From assembly GCA_030813035.1 (NCBI GenBank), contig JAUSTV010000003.1: DNA of 64,000 nt; one strand, written 5' to 3'. The stretch is from Bacillus_BA fengqiuensis (GTDB lineage: Bacteria; Bacillota; Bacilli; Bacillales; Bacillaceae_H). This document shows positions 43,376-53,075 of this stretch, piece after piece. Position 1 is the stretch's first letter; every line of letters starts with the position of its first letter. Below the pieces are notes generated by a model, which saw nothing but the letters and a program-made list of their open reading frames with translations, was not told where the DNA came from and ran no database searches. Both the position numbers and the translations under genes were made by a program.

Positions 43376-43960
43376 TTATGAACCGTTCATCTCATACACA
43401 TAGCCCGCTTTTTTCAACTCGCGAATCGTTTTGGACAATGGTAAGCCAACGACCGAATAATAATCGCCTTCCATTTTTTGCACAAGTGATGCTCCAAGTC
43501 CTTGAATACCATAGGCTCCGGCCTTATCCATCGGCTCACCGCTTTTAACGTAGTCGATAATTTCTGCTTTTGTCAGTTCCCAAAACGTAACATCCGCCTT
43601 TTCATAAAACGAGATTGTTTTCCCTTGGTGCACAATGGCGACTCCTGTTACGACTTCATGTGTGGAGCCCGAAAGCATCTGAAGCATGTTCACCGCTTCA
43701 TTTTCATCACTTGGTTTCCCCAGAATGTTCCCGTCATACACGACGACCGTATCCGATCCTAACACATAGGAATCCGGATAATGGGCAGCGACATCGTTTG
43801 CTTTTTGCAATGCGAGCGACATCACGATGTCATACGGAGATTGATTGGCGTCAAAGGTTTCTTCTACGCTGCTGACATGAACGGTAAATGATAAATGAAG
43901 CTGTTCAAGCAGTTGCTTACGACGAGGGGACCCTGAGGCTAGTACTAGTTGTTGTTTCAT
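43376..43960 (-). CDS. maf: Maf-family nucleoside triphosphate pyrophosphatase
   Basis: Maf hydrolyses non-canonical or pyrimidine nucleoside triphosphates and affects septum formation when overproduced. The signature LASGSPRRKQLLEQL is at the N-terminus, with VLGSDTVVVYDGNILGKP and EPMDKAGAYGIQGLG later. I start at the ATG at 43960 because AAGGTG fits it best; an in-frame GTG lies 9 bp upstream. About 194 residues. Confidence 0.95.
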   Translation of the reverse strand: MKQQLVLASGSPRRKQLLEQLHLSFTVHVSSVEETFDANQSPYDIVMSLALQKANDVAAHYPDSYVLGSDTVVVYDGNILGKPSDENEAVNMLQMLSGSTHEVVTGVAIVHQGKTISFYEKADVTFWELTKAEIIDYVKSGEPMDKAGAYGIQGLGASLVQKMEGDYYSVVGLPLSKTIRELKKAGYVYEMNGS

Positions 43961-43988
43961 ATTCATCACCTTTGCATTTCAAATAATA

Positions 43989-44200
43989 GAAGTTGTTCAA
44001 AAAGTCCGGGAAAAATGACCGTCGAATTTACTTGTACAGGACGTACTGATCCGACGTTCGCCACAGGACGTGGCGGTTCTTAGTCGGGCGGCGTCAGCTT
44101 GTCTCTCCGCTACTCACGTATTAAAAGCATACGCTCCGTTGCTCAAGACGGCGCTTCCTTGAACTTCTCGGTCCTTTTTGTCCTCTTTTTGAACACATAT
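43989..44200 (+). repeat. TA-flanked MITE, copy 3 (between maf and spoIIB)
   Basis: It runs from GAAGTTGTTCAAAAAG after TA to CTCTTTTTGAACACAT before TA. It has the same internal AGGAC-loop hairpins as copy 1. The rest of the 393-bp gap holds the spoIIB terminator. Confidence 0.8.
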
Positions 44201-44324
44201 TAATAGCACTCGACACAAATCCATTCTAGCAACTTCTACCTTATTTTACAATTTTCCCGGCATCTATGAATTCAACTCATATGTGATAAAGGGGGAAAGA
44301 CAGCAGGCGCTCGTCCATCCGGCA

Positions 44325-44351
44325 TAAAAAAACGCCGGAACTTCTTCCGGC
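44325..44351 (-). terminator. Terminator of the SpoIIB-like gene
   Basis: GCCGGAA and TTCCGGC form a 7-bp GC-rich stem with a four-base loop, followed by seven T on the minus strand. Confidence 0.85.
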
Positions 44352-44362
44352 AGCTGGTTTCC

Positions 44363-45379
44363 TTATTTCAGTTCGGCATAAACGCTGACCGCCTCAAGCA
44401 AAAATTGCTGGGCTTGCCATCTCGCTTCCTCTTCTTGATCTTTTTCATATTTGGATAAAGAAGCTTCTGCCATCAATAAGTAAGATAGGAACTTTCCAAT
44501 GTTCTGATCAAGTTTTTCATTAGACTTTAATTGCACCAGTTCTTCCTTGATGCCTTTCAACCCGCTTAACGAAGCGGATGGATTGGCTGCCGCCTCGGAA
44601 GAAAGGGAAAGCAGTGTGCTAAAAGACTTGTGTGCCTTTGCCATCACGGTCTGTTCATCCTTTGACCATGCATCCATTTGGATGGACGCGAGGTCATACG
44701 GCTTGACATATGTGCTCTCTCCTTGGTTCTTATAATGCTCTCCTATTTCCTTCGCCACCTTTTCATCAATCCCGATTCCAATAAATAAAGCATACGACTT
44801 TTCGTTTGGAACGACAGCGGCCGCATACCCTTTTGCCCTCATATTGCGGATGGCGTCCTCTCCGGCCTTTTTCGTCGAGAAGACCCCTGCCTGTACGGCG
44901 TATAGTGAAAATTTCGGCAAGGAAGCCGGTTTCTTCTCTTCAGCCAATCCCCCGTTTTCTCCAGGCTCTTCCAACAGCCCGGCATTGGTAACAGCAGCAG
45001 GTTCGGCCTTTTTCGGCGCAAACATGGAGTCTTCACCCGTCATCAGCTTTAAACTGAACATGCCAAGCCCCGTTCCGACAACAACGGCGACTGACATAAT
45101 CAGAACGACTTTTTTTACCACATGTGTTGACGCACTATTTCTTTTTATCAAAGTGGATTTTTTGGCGATAGATGGTTTCTTCTTGCTTTTAACATGACGC
45201 AAATCTTCGATGGATACGATTTTCGGGGACTCGTCTTCTGGAAGAACCCATGAAAATTCCTCTTGCGAAGGGGACTGGCTTACTGTTTGATTTTGTTTCT
45301 TTATTTCATTTTGTTGTTCTTCATACTTTTTTTCTTGCCCGTTGATCTTAATGGAAATTTTATTCGGCTGCTTGTCCAT
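44363..45379 (-). CDS. spoIIB: SPOR-domain protein, SpoIIB-like
   Basis: SpoIIB localises to the septum and helps engulfment. A hydrophilic cytoplasmic N-terminus (MDKQPNKISIKINGQEKKYEE) precedes one membrane helix near 90-108, then a SPOR domain (SLYAVQAGVFSTKKAGEDAIRNMRAKGYAAAVVP). The 338-residue protein lies beside maf, as spoIIB does in B. subtilis. The sequence outside the SPOR domain is variable in this family, so the name rests partly on position. Confidence 0.85.
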   Translation of the reverse strand: MDKQPNKISIKINGQEKKYEEQQNEIKKQNQTVSQSPSQEEFSWVLPEDESPKIVSIEDLRHVKSKKKPSIAKKSTLIKRNSASTHVVKKVVLIMSVAVVVGTGLGMFSLKLMTGEDSMFAPKKAEPAAVTNAGLLEEPGENGGLAEEKKPASLPKFSLYAVQAGVFSTKKAGEDAIRNMRAKGYAAAVVPNEKSYALFIGIGIDEKVAKEIGEHYKNQGESTYVKPYDLASIQMDAWSKDEQTVMAKAHKSFSTLLSLSSEAAANPSASLSGLKGIKEELVQLKSNEKLDQNIGKFLSYLLMAEASLSKYEKDQEEEARWQAQQFLLEAVSVYAELK

Positions 45380-45440
45380 TTCCGTCCACCACCCTTGCTT
45401 TCACAGCACATTTACTTGTCCCCATCCTATCACAAGGACC

Positions 45441-45474
45441 AAAAAAAATAACAAGACATTTGTCGTCTTGTTAT
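45441..45474 (-). terminator. Terminator of the type IV pilus operon
   Basis: ATAACAAGAC (45448-45457) pairs with GTCTTGTTAT (45465-45474), followed by eight T on the minus strand, downstream of pilO. Confidence 0.88.
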
Positions 45475-45509
45475 GAAAGGTTTTCGACGCATTTAGAAGG
45501 TTTGCGACA

Positions 45510-46259
45510 TTAATAATTGGAAAATGGATGCTGTTTATTACCCGGAGGCGGTGTTTCAAGCTCTGGAAGATTCTTCTTCAGCTCTTGAATCCCGGTATGA
45601 TAATACACGGACACATCCAGTGTATATGTGAGCTTGTCCGTTTTCAGCTCTTCCAGCAGTACTTTTTCCGCCGGCCCGGTAAACGTCAAGCTCTCTACTT
45701 CCACATATCGCTTTCCTCCCTGCAATGTCGCAAGAAACATTTCCAAGTCGAAATATGTGGGCGATTCGACAGACAATTGAATTGTTTCCTTTTGCAGTCC
45801 TTCCGGCATATTAATCGGCTGTTTCTCAGAGCCAGCAACCTCTTCTTCCAGCTCCCCGGACGATCCGTAGCCTTTATCCATCTCATCATATTGTTCCAGT
45901 GCAGAAGACGAATCATCCATCGCCTCCGCGCTCGCTCCAAACGTCATTTGCTGAACTAAACTGTTCGATTTCACTTCCGCTTTTTCGATATCTAAAATGA
46001 ACTGCTCAATCAACGGTTCGGATGGAATGAGCTTTTGCAGCTCCGTTGCGCTTTTTCGCTCGATGCCATCTTCCGCATGAAACTGATTTTTCTGGATGGC
46101 TAGCGCTTTCTCCGATGTTTGCAATTCTGCCCTTTGACGTAAGGCCGTTTGCTGCACCGGTTTATACATCGTCATATATAAATAAAGGAAGAGTCCGCTT
46201 AAGGCAAGGAGTACCCCGCTCAACACGTAAATCTGTGTTTTTTCAAATCGGATGATCAT
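45510..46259 (-). CDS. pilO: Type IV pilus inner-membrane protein PilO-like
   Basis: PilO pairs with PilN to form the inner-membrane alignment platform. The 249-residue protein has a short cytoplasmic N-terminus, one membrane helix (about 13-31), a coiled coil (ALRQRAELQTSEKALAIQKNQ) and a ferredoxin-like C-terminal part (YFDLEMFLATLQGGKRYVEVESL). An acidic, serine-rich stretch near 112-150 is unusual. Identification rests on architecture and on following pilN by ATGA overlap. Confidence 0.75.
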   Translation of the reverse strand: MIIRFEKTQIYVLSGVLLALSGLFLYLYMTMYKPVQQTALRQRAELQTSEKALAIQKNQFHAEDGIERKSATELQKLIPSEPLIEQFILDIEKAEVKSNSLVQQMTFGASAEAMDDSSSALEQYDEMDKGYGSSGELEEEVAGSEKQPINMPEGLQKETIQLSVESPTYFDLEMFLATLQGGKRYVEVESLTFTGPAEKVLLEELKTDKLTYTLDVSVYYHTGIQELKKNLPELETPPPGNKQHPFSNY

Positions 46260-46882
46260 GAAGCTTCCTCCTTTTTCACAGGCGGCAGCTCGTCTTTCTT
46301 CAAAGCCAGCTCATATTCGGCCACATAGCGGGGCAAAAGGCTTTCCTGCATTTCTTCAACGGTATTTGTTCCATTATTTTGAGTACCGCTTATTTCTTCG
46401 CTGCCCTTGACCGTCTGGACCGATAGAATAGAAGCCTCCTCTACATAAGGAGAATTGAGCAAATCCTTTAAATAATAGGCTGCTTGACGGCTCGTATCAA
46501 ATTGGACTTGCAGCTGAATCGTCTCAGCTTGTGCATATTGAAAGTCGAGGAAAAAGCCCCTCTCGGGAAGCAGCCCAATGAAATGGCGAAGCAAAAAGAC
46601 GACATCGATGGAACGAGCCTGTGACCATTCAACCGCTTGGACGAGCGATTCATATTGTTCCTGCTTCTGTAAGATTGGCTCATCTGCCTGTAACTGGGCT
46701 TGCTGCGCTTTCACTTGTTTCAATTGTTGGGCAGTTTGCTGTGCTTCTTCCTTTTTCTCTTCCATTTGCATATACCCGAGTGTTCCCACAGCACTGAATA
46801 AAAGAAGCATAACACCGAGCACTAAAGGTACAGCTACATTTTTAGGAGGCTTCTTTGGCAGTAAGTTAATTTCCACTAACAT
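46256..46882 (-). CDS. pilN: Type IV pilus assembly protein PilN-like
   Basis: It begins MLVEINLLPKKPPKN; the INLLP motif is the known PilM-binding segment of PilN. One membrane helix (about 18-37) is followed by a coiled coil (EEKKEEAQQTAQQLKQVKAQQAQ) and a periplasmic-type domain. Its ATG overlaps the pilM stop (TAATG) and its stop overlaps pilO, so the three are tightly coupled. Confidence 0.85.
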   Translation of the reverse strand: MLVEINLLPKKPPKNVAVPLVLGVMLLLFSAVGTLGYMQMEEKKEEAQQTAQQLKQVKAQQAQLQADEPILQKQEQYESLVQAVEWSQARSIDVVFLLRHFIGLLPERGFFLDFQYAQAETIQLQVQFDTSRQAAYYLKDLLNSPYVEEASILSVQTVKGSEEISGTQNNGTNTVEEMQESLLPRYVAEYELALKKDELPPVKKEEAS

Positions 46883-47892
46883 TACGGCACCTCTTTTAAC
46901 GCCAGGCCGATTGGTAAATAATACGGCTCGACAATCATTTCATCATCTTGTTCTTTAAGGGAAAATGGGATCGAGTTTTCGTGTATCGTTATCGCGGAAA
47001 TATTGTATGTTTGTTCAAGCTGAAGAAACAATTCGGCACGCCCCGGGTGATCACCGCAAAGCAAGATCTTTGTGATTTGCTGCTTTCCCTGCATGATCGA
47101 ATAACGAAAATACGACATAAGGCGCTCTATTTCGCGGGAAATATCAGTCATCATATCTCCATGTTCCTTTGGGCTCATCGTCCAACGCATTTCCCTTACC
47201 GTTTTCTTTCTTCCCAGCTGAATCTCCCATCTCGATAAATATTCCTGCAAAGAATAATGTCTCATAAACAGCGGCTTATGTTCATGAAAAATCGTAATAT
47301 TTACTGCATCCAAGTCCAGTTGAATCATCATGAAATAATCATGGGCATTCGTCACGTCCTGCTTATAAAACAACCGGTACAAAGCGAGCGACGAAAGGTC
47401 CATGGCCACCGGTTTTAAACCGGCATCCTCAATAGCCTCTTTATAATCGAGCACGACATCTTCCGGTGCGGCAAACAGTAAAATTTCTTTTATACCGCCT
47501 TCTTCCTTCAGCACGACATAATCAAACGTCGGTTCATCAAAAGGCAAATGGACATTTGTCCCCATTTCCATATATACATAACCGCGAATTTCTTCATCGG
47601 GGATTTCGGCTGGAACAGACTGGATGCGCAGGACAACCACCGAATCAGGAATCAAAAGCAGAACGCGTCGCTTTCTAAGCTTCCATTCATCCAGACACTC
47701 TTCCAAAATAAGCATGAATGTTTCCCTGTCTGCAATTTTTCCTTCGCGGACAATCCCGTTCGGCAAATAGCGCTCTCCAAAATGATAAACCGTAAACGGC
47801 TGATTAGCTTTTGTTTCGACAAACCGAATGACATGGTCTTTAATAATAAGACTGGCAATTCTGTTTTTCAATCGAAATGGTGAAAAGACCAT
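46882..47892 (-). CDS. pilM: Type IV pilus assembly protein PilM
   Basis: An actin-like cytoplasmic ATPase-fold protein that binds the N-terminus of PilN. Recognisable parts are IKDHVIRFVETK near the start, RVLLLIPDSVVVLRIQSVP and LKPVAMDLSSLALYRLFY. The start at 47892 (MVFSPFRLKNRIASL) follows AGGTGAT; a GTG 12 bp upstream is possible. About 336 residues. Confidence 0.87.
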   Translation of the reverse strand: MVFSPFRLKNRIASLIIKDHVIRFVETKANQPFTVYHFGERYLPNGIVREGKIADRETFMLILEECLDEWKLRKRRVLLLIPDSVVVLRIQSVPAEIPDEEIRGYVYMEMGTNVHLPFDEPTFDYVVLKEEGGIKEILLFAAPEDVVLDYKEAIEDAGLKPVAMDLSSLALYRLFYKQDVTNAHDYFMMIQLDLDAVNITIFHEHKPLFMRHYSLQEYLSRWEIQLGRKKTVREMRWTMSPKEHGDMMTDISREIERLMSYFRYSIMQGKQQITKILLCGDHPGRAELFLQLEQTYNISAITIHENSIPFSLKEQDDEMIVEPYYLPIGLALKEVP

Positions 47893-47911
47893 TGTAGAAA
47901 TCACCTAACCT

Positions 47912-48661
47912 CTACATTAAAAAGTAATGAAAATACCAATCTAGGATTTCTTGACCATAAATGAAGTAAACGATTGTCCCGATGGCGATGGATGGGCCAA
48001 AAGGCATGGGCTTTTTTCGTTTCACTTTTCCTATAAGGATGCCAATTAATCCTATCATAACACCAACCAATGTCGAAAAAAAGAAGGATAATAATACCGC
48101 TTTTGTCCCCAGTACCAAGCCAATAACTCCAAACAGTTTGATATCGCCGCCGCCCATACCCCCGCGGCTGACAACCGCGATTAATAACAGCAAGCCGAAA
48201 CCGACGGCCGCTCCAACAAGACTGTCCCACCACTGCGTAAGCGGATAGAAAATGCGCTCAACCGTAAACAAACCTGCAAAAAACAACAATACCTTATCGG
48301 GGATGATCATATATGCCACATCTGATACGGTAATAATGACCATCAGCGACACAAGCGTCAAATAAATAAGAAATTCCTCAACCGACGCCACCACCAACGG
48401 AGCTATGGCAAACAAGATTCCGGTCATCAGCTCAAAAAACGGATACACAGGCGAGATGGAAATCCCGCACTTACGGCACTTCCCTCCCTGCAGCACATAT
48501 GAAAAAACCGGGATCAACTCCCAGGCCGTCAGCTGATGCTGACAGCTCGGGCATGCTGATCTCGGTTTAACAATCGATTGACCTTTCGGAATGCGTAAGC
48601 CGACTACATTGAAGAATGAGCCGAAGATGAGGCCAACTAAAAACAAATAAGAAATTATCAT
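47912..48661 (-). CDS. pilD: Type IV prepilin peptidase (PilD/ComC)
   Basis: A membrane aspartyl protease that cleaves and N-methylates prepilins. The N-terminal domain has two CxxC pairs (ACPSCQ, KCRKCG). The catalytic aspartates are in TVSDVAYMIIPDKVL and in the GGGD motif of GGMGGGDIKLFG. Seven or eight membrane segments fill the remainder. It occupies the comC place of B. subtilis and probably processes both the pilins here and ComG pseudopilins encoded elsewhere. Confidence 0.94.
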   Translation of the reverse strand: MIISYLFLVGLIFGSFFNVVGLRIPKGQSIVKPRSACPSCQHQLTAWELIPVFSYVLQGGKCRKCGISISPVYPFFELMTGILFAIAPLVVASVEEFLIYLTLVSLMVIITVSDVAYMIIPDKVLLFFAGLFTVERIFYPLTQWWDSLVGAAVGFGLLLLIAVVSRGGMGGGDIKLFGVIGLVLGTKAVLLSFFFSTLVGVMIGLIGILIGKVKRKKPMPFGPSIAIGTIVYFIYGQEILDWYFHYFLM

Positions 48662-48684
48662 AGTTAAGGTTCCTCTATTATGCC

Positions 48685-49110
48685 TTATTCTTTCTCATGA
48701 AGATCTGCTTCTGTATCAAACTCTGCCTTTTCACCATTTTTTTCAACTTCTATATTTGTGTAAGTGAATTTGTTATTTGCTGTATCTTTCGTAATAGTAA
48801 CAGAATATACCTCAGGAGCAGTGTCTAAATAAACATCTAATTCTCCTTCGTCATTATTCTTTTTCCCCTTTGTTAATACAATAGTATTATCTTTATCTGT
48901 GTTAATTTTTCTAATATTTTCTGCCGTATATAGTTTGGCAGCATTCACTACTTGCACTGCATCAGCCTTTAAGGCCTCTTTTTCTGTTTTAGCAACAATT
49001 CCCCCAATACTTGGCACCGCAATCGCTGCAATAATCCCCAAAATCACAATAACCGCCAACAGCTCAACAAGGGTCAAGCCGCGTTGGTTCTTTAAAAAAC
49101 GCTTTAACAT
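48685..49110 (-). CDS. Major type IV pilin-like protein (class III signal peptide)
   Basis: The start MLKRFLKNQRGLTLVELLAVIVILG, with AGAGGAGA upstream, gives 141 residues. A short basic leader ends in glycine and is followed by LTLVE with glutamate at +5 and one hydrophobic helix: a canonical prepilin. The soluble domain (DAVQVVNAAKLYTAENIRKIN) is lysine- and asparagine-rich with no cysteine. It sits between pilC and pilD, so it is the likely main pilus subunit. A much longer in-frame opening upstream lies in pilC and was not used. Confidence 0.88.
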   Translation of the reverse strand: MLKRFLKNQRGLTLVELLAVIVILGIIAAIAVPSIGGIVAKTEKEALKADAVQVVNAAKLYTAENIRKINTDKDNTIVLTKGKKNNDEGELDVYLDTAPEVYSVTITKDTANNKFTYTNIEVEKNGEKAEFDTEADLHEKE

Positions 49111-49132
49111 GTTTGTTTCTCCTCTCAAACTC

Positions 49133-50350
49133 TTAATTCGTATTGATATTATTAAATATTTCAAACATCGGAACCATGATGGCCAGGACAATCGTTCCGA
49201 CGATGAATGCAAGGATGATGATCATCATTGGTTCAATGAGTGATTTGATTTTGTCGGTCGATGTTTCGACTTCCTTTTCATAAAAATCGGCGACCTTTGC
49301 CAACATCGCGTCGAGTGTCCCCGTTTGTTCCCCAATGGTGATCATTTGCGTCACGAGCGGCGGGAATGCCCAATGTTTTTTCATTGGTTCCGTAATGGAT
49401 TTCCCGGATTCAAGCGAATCCCGCGCCTCTTTCACGACAACAGTCATGACTGTATTGCCAATGACATTTTCGACAATCGATAATGCCTGCAAAATCGGAA
49501 CAGAACTTGTAAACAGCGAGCTTAATGTACGTGCCATCCGGGCAATGGCCACTTTTTGAAAGAGCTTGCCGAAAATCGGTATTTTCAGTTTCATATAATC
49601 AAAGTAATATTTCGCAGGCGGCCTATTTTGCAGGATAGAAAAAGAAAGCAGAGCCCCTATAATGATTAACATTGCTATGTACCAGTAATGTTTCATCCAA
49701 TCGCTTAATCCTAACACGAACAACGTAATCGCCGGTAATTCACTGTTGAAATCCTGAAATAAATCAACGAATGTCGGCACAACGAACGTTAACAGAAAAG
49801 CCGTCACAATCATCGCAACAATGCCAATCGTAATCGGATAGGCGAGGGTCGACCATACTTTTTGCTTCAAGTAATATTGCTTTTCTGCGTAATCTGCCAA
49901 TCTGTCGAGAACATCGTCGATATTCCCGCCCATTTCTCCCGCTTTAATCATGTTGATGTAAAGCTGCGAAAATACTTTCGGGTGTTTGGCGATGGCTGAA
50001 GAAAGCGGCTGCCCTGTGCGCAAATCTTCTTCGATCATGGCGAGCATGGCTTTCAATCCTTTATGATCAGCCTGTTCGTACAAAATATGGATGGAGTCAA
50101 TAATGGTGACACCTGCACGCAGTAACGTGGCAAACTGGCGTAAAAACAAGGTGAAGTCACGCTGTTTGACGGGAGAACCGAAGGAAATATCTTTATTCCA
50201 AATGGTTTCCGGAACTTCCGTCAGTTCAACGACCCTCAGACCTTTTTCCCGTAAAGCGTTCATCGCTTCACGCTTCGTCGAGGCAGAGATTTTCCCACGG
50301 GACTTTACTCCCATCCGGTCGCGTGCTGTGTATGTATATTTTACCATCAC
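49133..50350 (-). CDS. pilC: Type IV pilus/type II secretion platform protein PilC
   Basis: A polytopic inner-membrane protein that works with the PilB and PilT motors. Two GspF-type repeats are visible: FLRQFATLLRAGVTIIDSIHIL near the N-terminus and MARTLSSLFTSSVPILQALSIV in the second half. Three membrane segments and 405 residues fit. It overlaps pilT by 4 bp. Confidence 0.94.
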   Translation of the reverse strand: MMVKYTYTARDRMGVKSRGKISASTKREAMNALREKGLRVVELTEVPETIWNKDISFGSPVKQRDFTLFLRQFATLLRAGVTIIDSIHILYEQADHKGLKAMLAMIEEDLRTGQPLSSAIAKHPKVFSQLYINMIKAGEMGGNIDDVLDRLADYAEKQYYLKQKVWSTLAYPITIGIVAMIVTAFLLTFVVPTFVDLFQDFNSELPAITLFVLGLSDWMKHYWYIAMLIIIGALLSFSILQNRPPAKYYFDYMKLKIPIFGKLFQKVAIARMARTLSSLFTSSVPILQALSIVENVIGNTVMTVVVKEARDSLESGKSITEPMKKHWAFPPLVTQMITIGEQTGTLDAMLAKVADFYEKEVETSTDKIKSLIEPMMIIILAFIVGTIVLAIMVPMFEIFNNINTN

Positions 50351-51396
50351 TCAGTTTTCTCCTGCAAATAAGAATGGGCAACTTCATGTGAAATTTTTCC
50401 TAGTTCCAACAGCCGTTTAATGTCGGTTTCCAATGTGTGCATGCCTTGGACACGGTTTGTTTGAATCACATTGACAATTTGGTGAATTTTTTCGCTGCGA
50501 ATCAAGTTGGCTACCGCAGGGTTGTTGATCAAAATCTCTGTCGCCGCGATACGTCCGCTTCGATCCGCCGTTGGAAACAGGCGCTGTGAAATGATGGAGA
50601 CGAGTACAGATGCAAGCTGAATACGAATTTGTCCTTGCTGTTCGGGCGGAAACACATCAATGATACGGTCGATGGTTGTCGGTGCACTCGATGTATGCAA
50701 AGTAGCCAGAACTAAATGACCGGTTTCCGCTGCGGTAATCGCCGTATGGATCGTTTCCAAATCACGCATCTCCCCGACTAAAATGACATCCGGATCTTGC
50801 CTTAGCGAAGCTCGAAGGCCGTCGGCAAAGGTTTGGGTGTCAAACCCGATTTCTCGCTGGTCGATGATACAGCTTTGATGTTTATGCAAATACTCGATGG
50901 GATCTTCAAGGGTGATGATATGCTTTTTCGCCGTTCTGTTTAAATAATCAATCATCGAGGCAAGGGTCGTTGATTTTCCGCTTCCCGTCGGCCCCGTTAC
51001 AAGGACAAGCCCCTGCGGCTTTTCGACAATCGTTTTTAGTACCTCCGGCAAGTCCAATTTCTCAATCGACGGAACGGCCGTTGGCACAACTCGAAACGCA
51101 ATTGAAATGCATGAGCGCTGGAAATACGTATTGACGCGGAAACGCGACACACCTGGGATGCCATATGAAAAATCCAACTGTCCCTTTTCTTGAAACACCT
51201 GCCATAAATGCGGGGGAATGATTGCTTTTGCCATTCCTTCCGTATCGGCTGGTCTGAGCGATTCACGTCCGTACTTTTTCAAGTCTCCATTGATGCGCAT
51301 GATGGGCGGGACACCGACTGTGACATGCACATCGGATGCTTTCAGCTCAAAAGCGGCCGTTAGCAGTTCATCTAACCATTCTTTCATTTTTTTCAC
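50347..51396 (-). CDS. pilT: Pilus retraction ATPase PilT
   Basis: A hexameric ATPase that disassembles the pilus and powers twitching. The 349-residue protein has the PilT-type N-terminus (KASDVHVTVGVPPIMRINGDL), Walker A VTGPTGSGKSTTLAS, an Asp box (IITLEDPIEYLH), Walker B ILVGEMRDLETI and a His box (ETGHLVLATLHTSSA). The C-terminal TEILINNPAVANLIRSEKIHQI region is specific to PilT and not found in ComGA. pilB ends at the adjoining base. Confidence 0.95.
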   Translation of the reverse strand: MKKMKEWLDELLTAAFELKASDVHVTVGVPPIMRINGDLKKYGRESLRPADTEGMAKAIIPPHLWQVFQEKGQLDFSYGIPGVSRFRVNTYFQRSCISIAFRVVPTAVPSIEKLDLPEVLKTIVEKPQGLVLVTGPTGSGKSTTLASMIDYLNRTAKKHIITLEDPIEYLHKHQSCIIDQREIGFDTQTFADGLRASLRQDPDVILVGEMRDLETIHTAITAAETGHLVLATLHTSSAPTTIDRIIDVFPPEQQGQIRIQLASVLVSIISQRLFPTADRSGRIAATEILINNPAVANLIRSEKIHQIVNVIQTNRVQGMHTLETDIKRLLELGKISHEVAHSYLQEKTE

Positions 51397-53055
51397 CTAC
51401 TCTGCTATGACGCGTAATACTTCTTCTGTGGTCGTCAGCCCTTGCTTCACCTTTAATAGTCCATCATCCAATAGAAAAATCGTTTTGTTTTGCATCGCGA
51501 TTGCCCGCAATGTTGAAAACGGCTCCCGATTCATAATCGCTTGTTTCATTGACTCATCGACCTCTACTAGCTCATGGATGGAAACCCGGCCTTTATAGCC
51601 TGTCATGTTACATGTGCCGCAACCTTTGCCGCGGCGAACTTTTGAAAAGGAAATACCTCGTTTCGAGAAAATTTCCTTTTCTCTCACTGTCGGCTCCTGG
51701 ATTTCCTCGCAATCCCGGCACACACGGCGCACAAGACGCTGAGCGATGATTCCATTCAGCGATGACGCGACCAAAAACGGCTCCACTCCCATTTCAATCA
51801 AACGCGTAATCGTTCCTAACCCATCGTTTGTGTGCAAGGTGCTCAAAACTAAATGACCGGTCAAAGATGCACGGACCGCAATATCAGCCGTTTCTTTATC
51901 CCGAATTTCTCCGACCATGATGATGTTCGGGTCTTGGCGAAGAATGGAACGCAATCCAGCTGCGAACGTTAATCCGACTTGCTGGTTCACTTGGATTTGA
52001 TTGATGCCTTCAAGCTGGTACTCGACAGGATCTTCAATCGTAATGATATTGACTTCCTCACGGTTCAGCTTATTCAATGCGGCATACAAAGTCGACGTTT
52101 TCCCCGAACCGGTAGGACCTGTGATCAAAATCATGCCAGATGGACGTTCAATGAGCTGCAAAAACTTGGCAAGATGGATTTTATTCATCCCGAGCTTTGC
52201 CACATCGTTTAATGAGCTCCCCAAATCGAGAATACGCATGACGATTTTCTCGCCGAATACGGTCGGCAAGGTCGAAACGCGCAAGTCGATTGCATGATGA
52301 TTCACGCTCACTTTAATGCGTCCATCCTGCGGCGCCCGGTATTCGGTAATGTTTAAGTTGGCCATGATTTTCACACGTGTCGTTAAAACTCCTTGCATAT
52401 TTTTCGGAAGGATCCGTTCGGTTTTCAACATCCCGTCAATACGGTACCTCACGACGATTTTCGTTTCATGGGGGTCGATATGAATATCACTTGCCCGTTG
52501 CTGCACGGCATTTTGCAACACTTGATTCACCAGTTTAACGACAGGCGAATCATCCTCCACTTCTTCTTCCAATGCAGGCTCCTGCGGCTCTGCAGGCAAT
52601 GCCATTAACGAATCGAATGAATCCTCCACCTCATAATAGCGCATGATAATTCTTGTAATATCGTCTTTTGACGCTATAGCCGGTTGGATTTGAAATCCTG
52701 TCGACAGACGCAAATCGTCAATCGCGTAAAAGTCCATCGGGTCTGCCATTGCCACAAACAGCCTGTCTCCTTCTTTTTTTAAAGGAACAAGCAAATTACG
52801 CTTGGCAAACTCCTTGGAAACGAGGGAAAACAACTTTGAATCAAACGGATAGCGATATAAACTCACATGGGGAATCCCAAGTTGAAACTCCAATACCTCA
52901 ATCAACTGCTGCTCCGTGATATATCCGCGCTGAAGCAGCGCATCCCCAATCTTTTGATTTTCTTTTTTTTCTTTTAAGGCGGTTTGCAGCTGTTCTTCTG
53001 TAATTAAGCCTGTTTCCAGCAACAAGTCGCCCAGTCGCTTTCTCGCCTGCTTCAT
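51397..53055 (-). CDS. pilB: Pilus extension ATPase PilB
   Basis: The assembly motor of the pilus. An N-terminal MshEN-type region (RLGDLLLETGLITEEQLQTAL) is followed by a T2SSE ATPase core with Walker A ITGPTGSGKTSTLYAA, ITIEDPVEYQLEGINQIQVN and Walker B IMVGEIRDKETADIA. A four-cysteine zinc site (CRDCEE ... GCGTCNMTGYKGR) is typical of PilB/GspE. I start at the ATG at 53055 because GCGAGG fits it; an ATG 24 bp earlier overlaps the VanW gene. Confidence 0.94.
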   Translation of the reverse strand: MKQARKRLGDLLLETGLITEEQLQTALKEKKENQKIGDALLQRGYITEQQLIEVLEFQLGIPHVSLYRYPFDSKLFSLVSKEFAKRNLLVPLKKEGDRLFVAMADPMDFYAIDDLRLSTGFQIQPAIASKDDITRIIMRYYEVEDSFDSLMALPAEPQEPALEEEVEDDSPVVKLVNQVLQNAVQQRASDIHIDPHETKIVVRYRIDGMLKTERILPKNMQGVLTTRVKIMANLNITEYRAPQDGRIKVSVNHHAIDLRVSTLPTVFGEKIVMRILDLGSSLNDVAKLGMNKIHLAKFLQLIERPSGMILITGPTGSGKTSTLYAALNKLNREEVNIITIEDPVEYQLEGINQIQVNQQVGLTFAAGLRSILRQDPNIIMVGEIRDKETADIAVRASLTGHLVLSTLHTNDGLGTITRLIEMGVEPFLVASSLNGIIAQRLVRRVCRDCEEIQEPTVREKEIFSKRGISFSKVRRGKGCGTCNMTGYKGRVSIHELVEVDESMKQAIMNREPFSTLRAIAMQNKTIFLLDDGLLKVKQGLTTTEEVLRVIAE

Positions 53056-53075
53056 CTTATGTTCCTCGCTTATTT

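Noticed and set aside
49111..49212. A longer form of the major pilin
   Set aside because: The extension lies in the 3' end of pilC, and a long leader would be abnormal for a class III signal peptide; AGAGGAGA supports the inner ATG.
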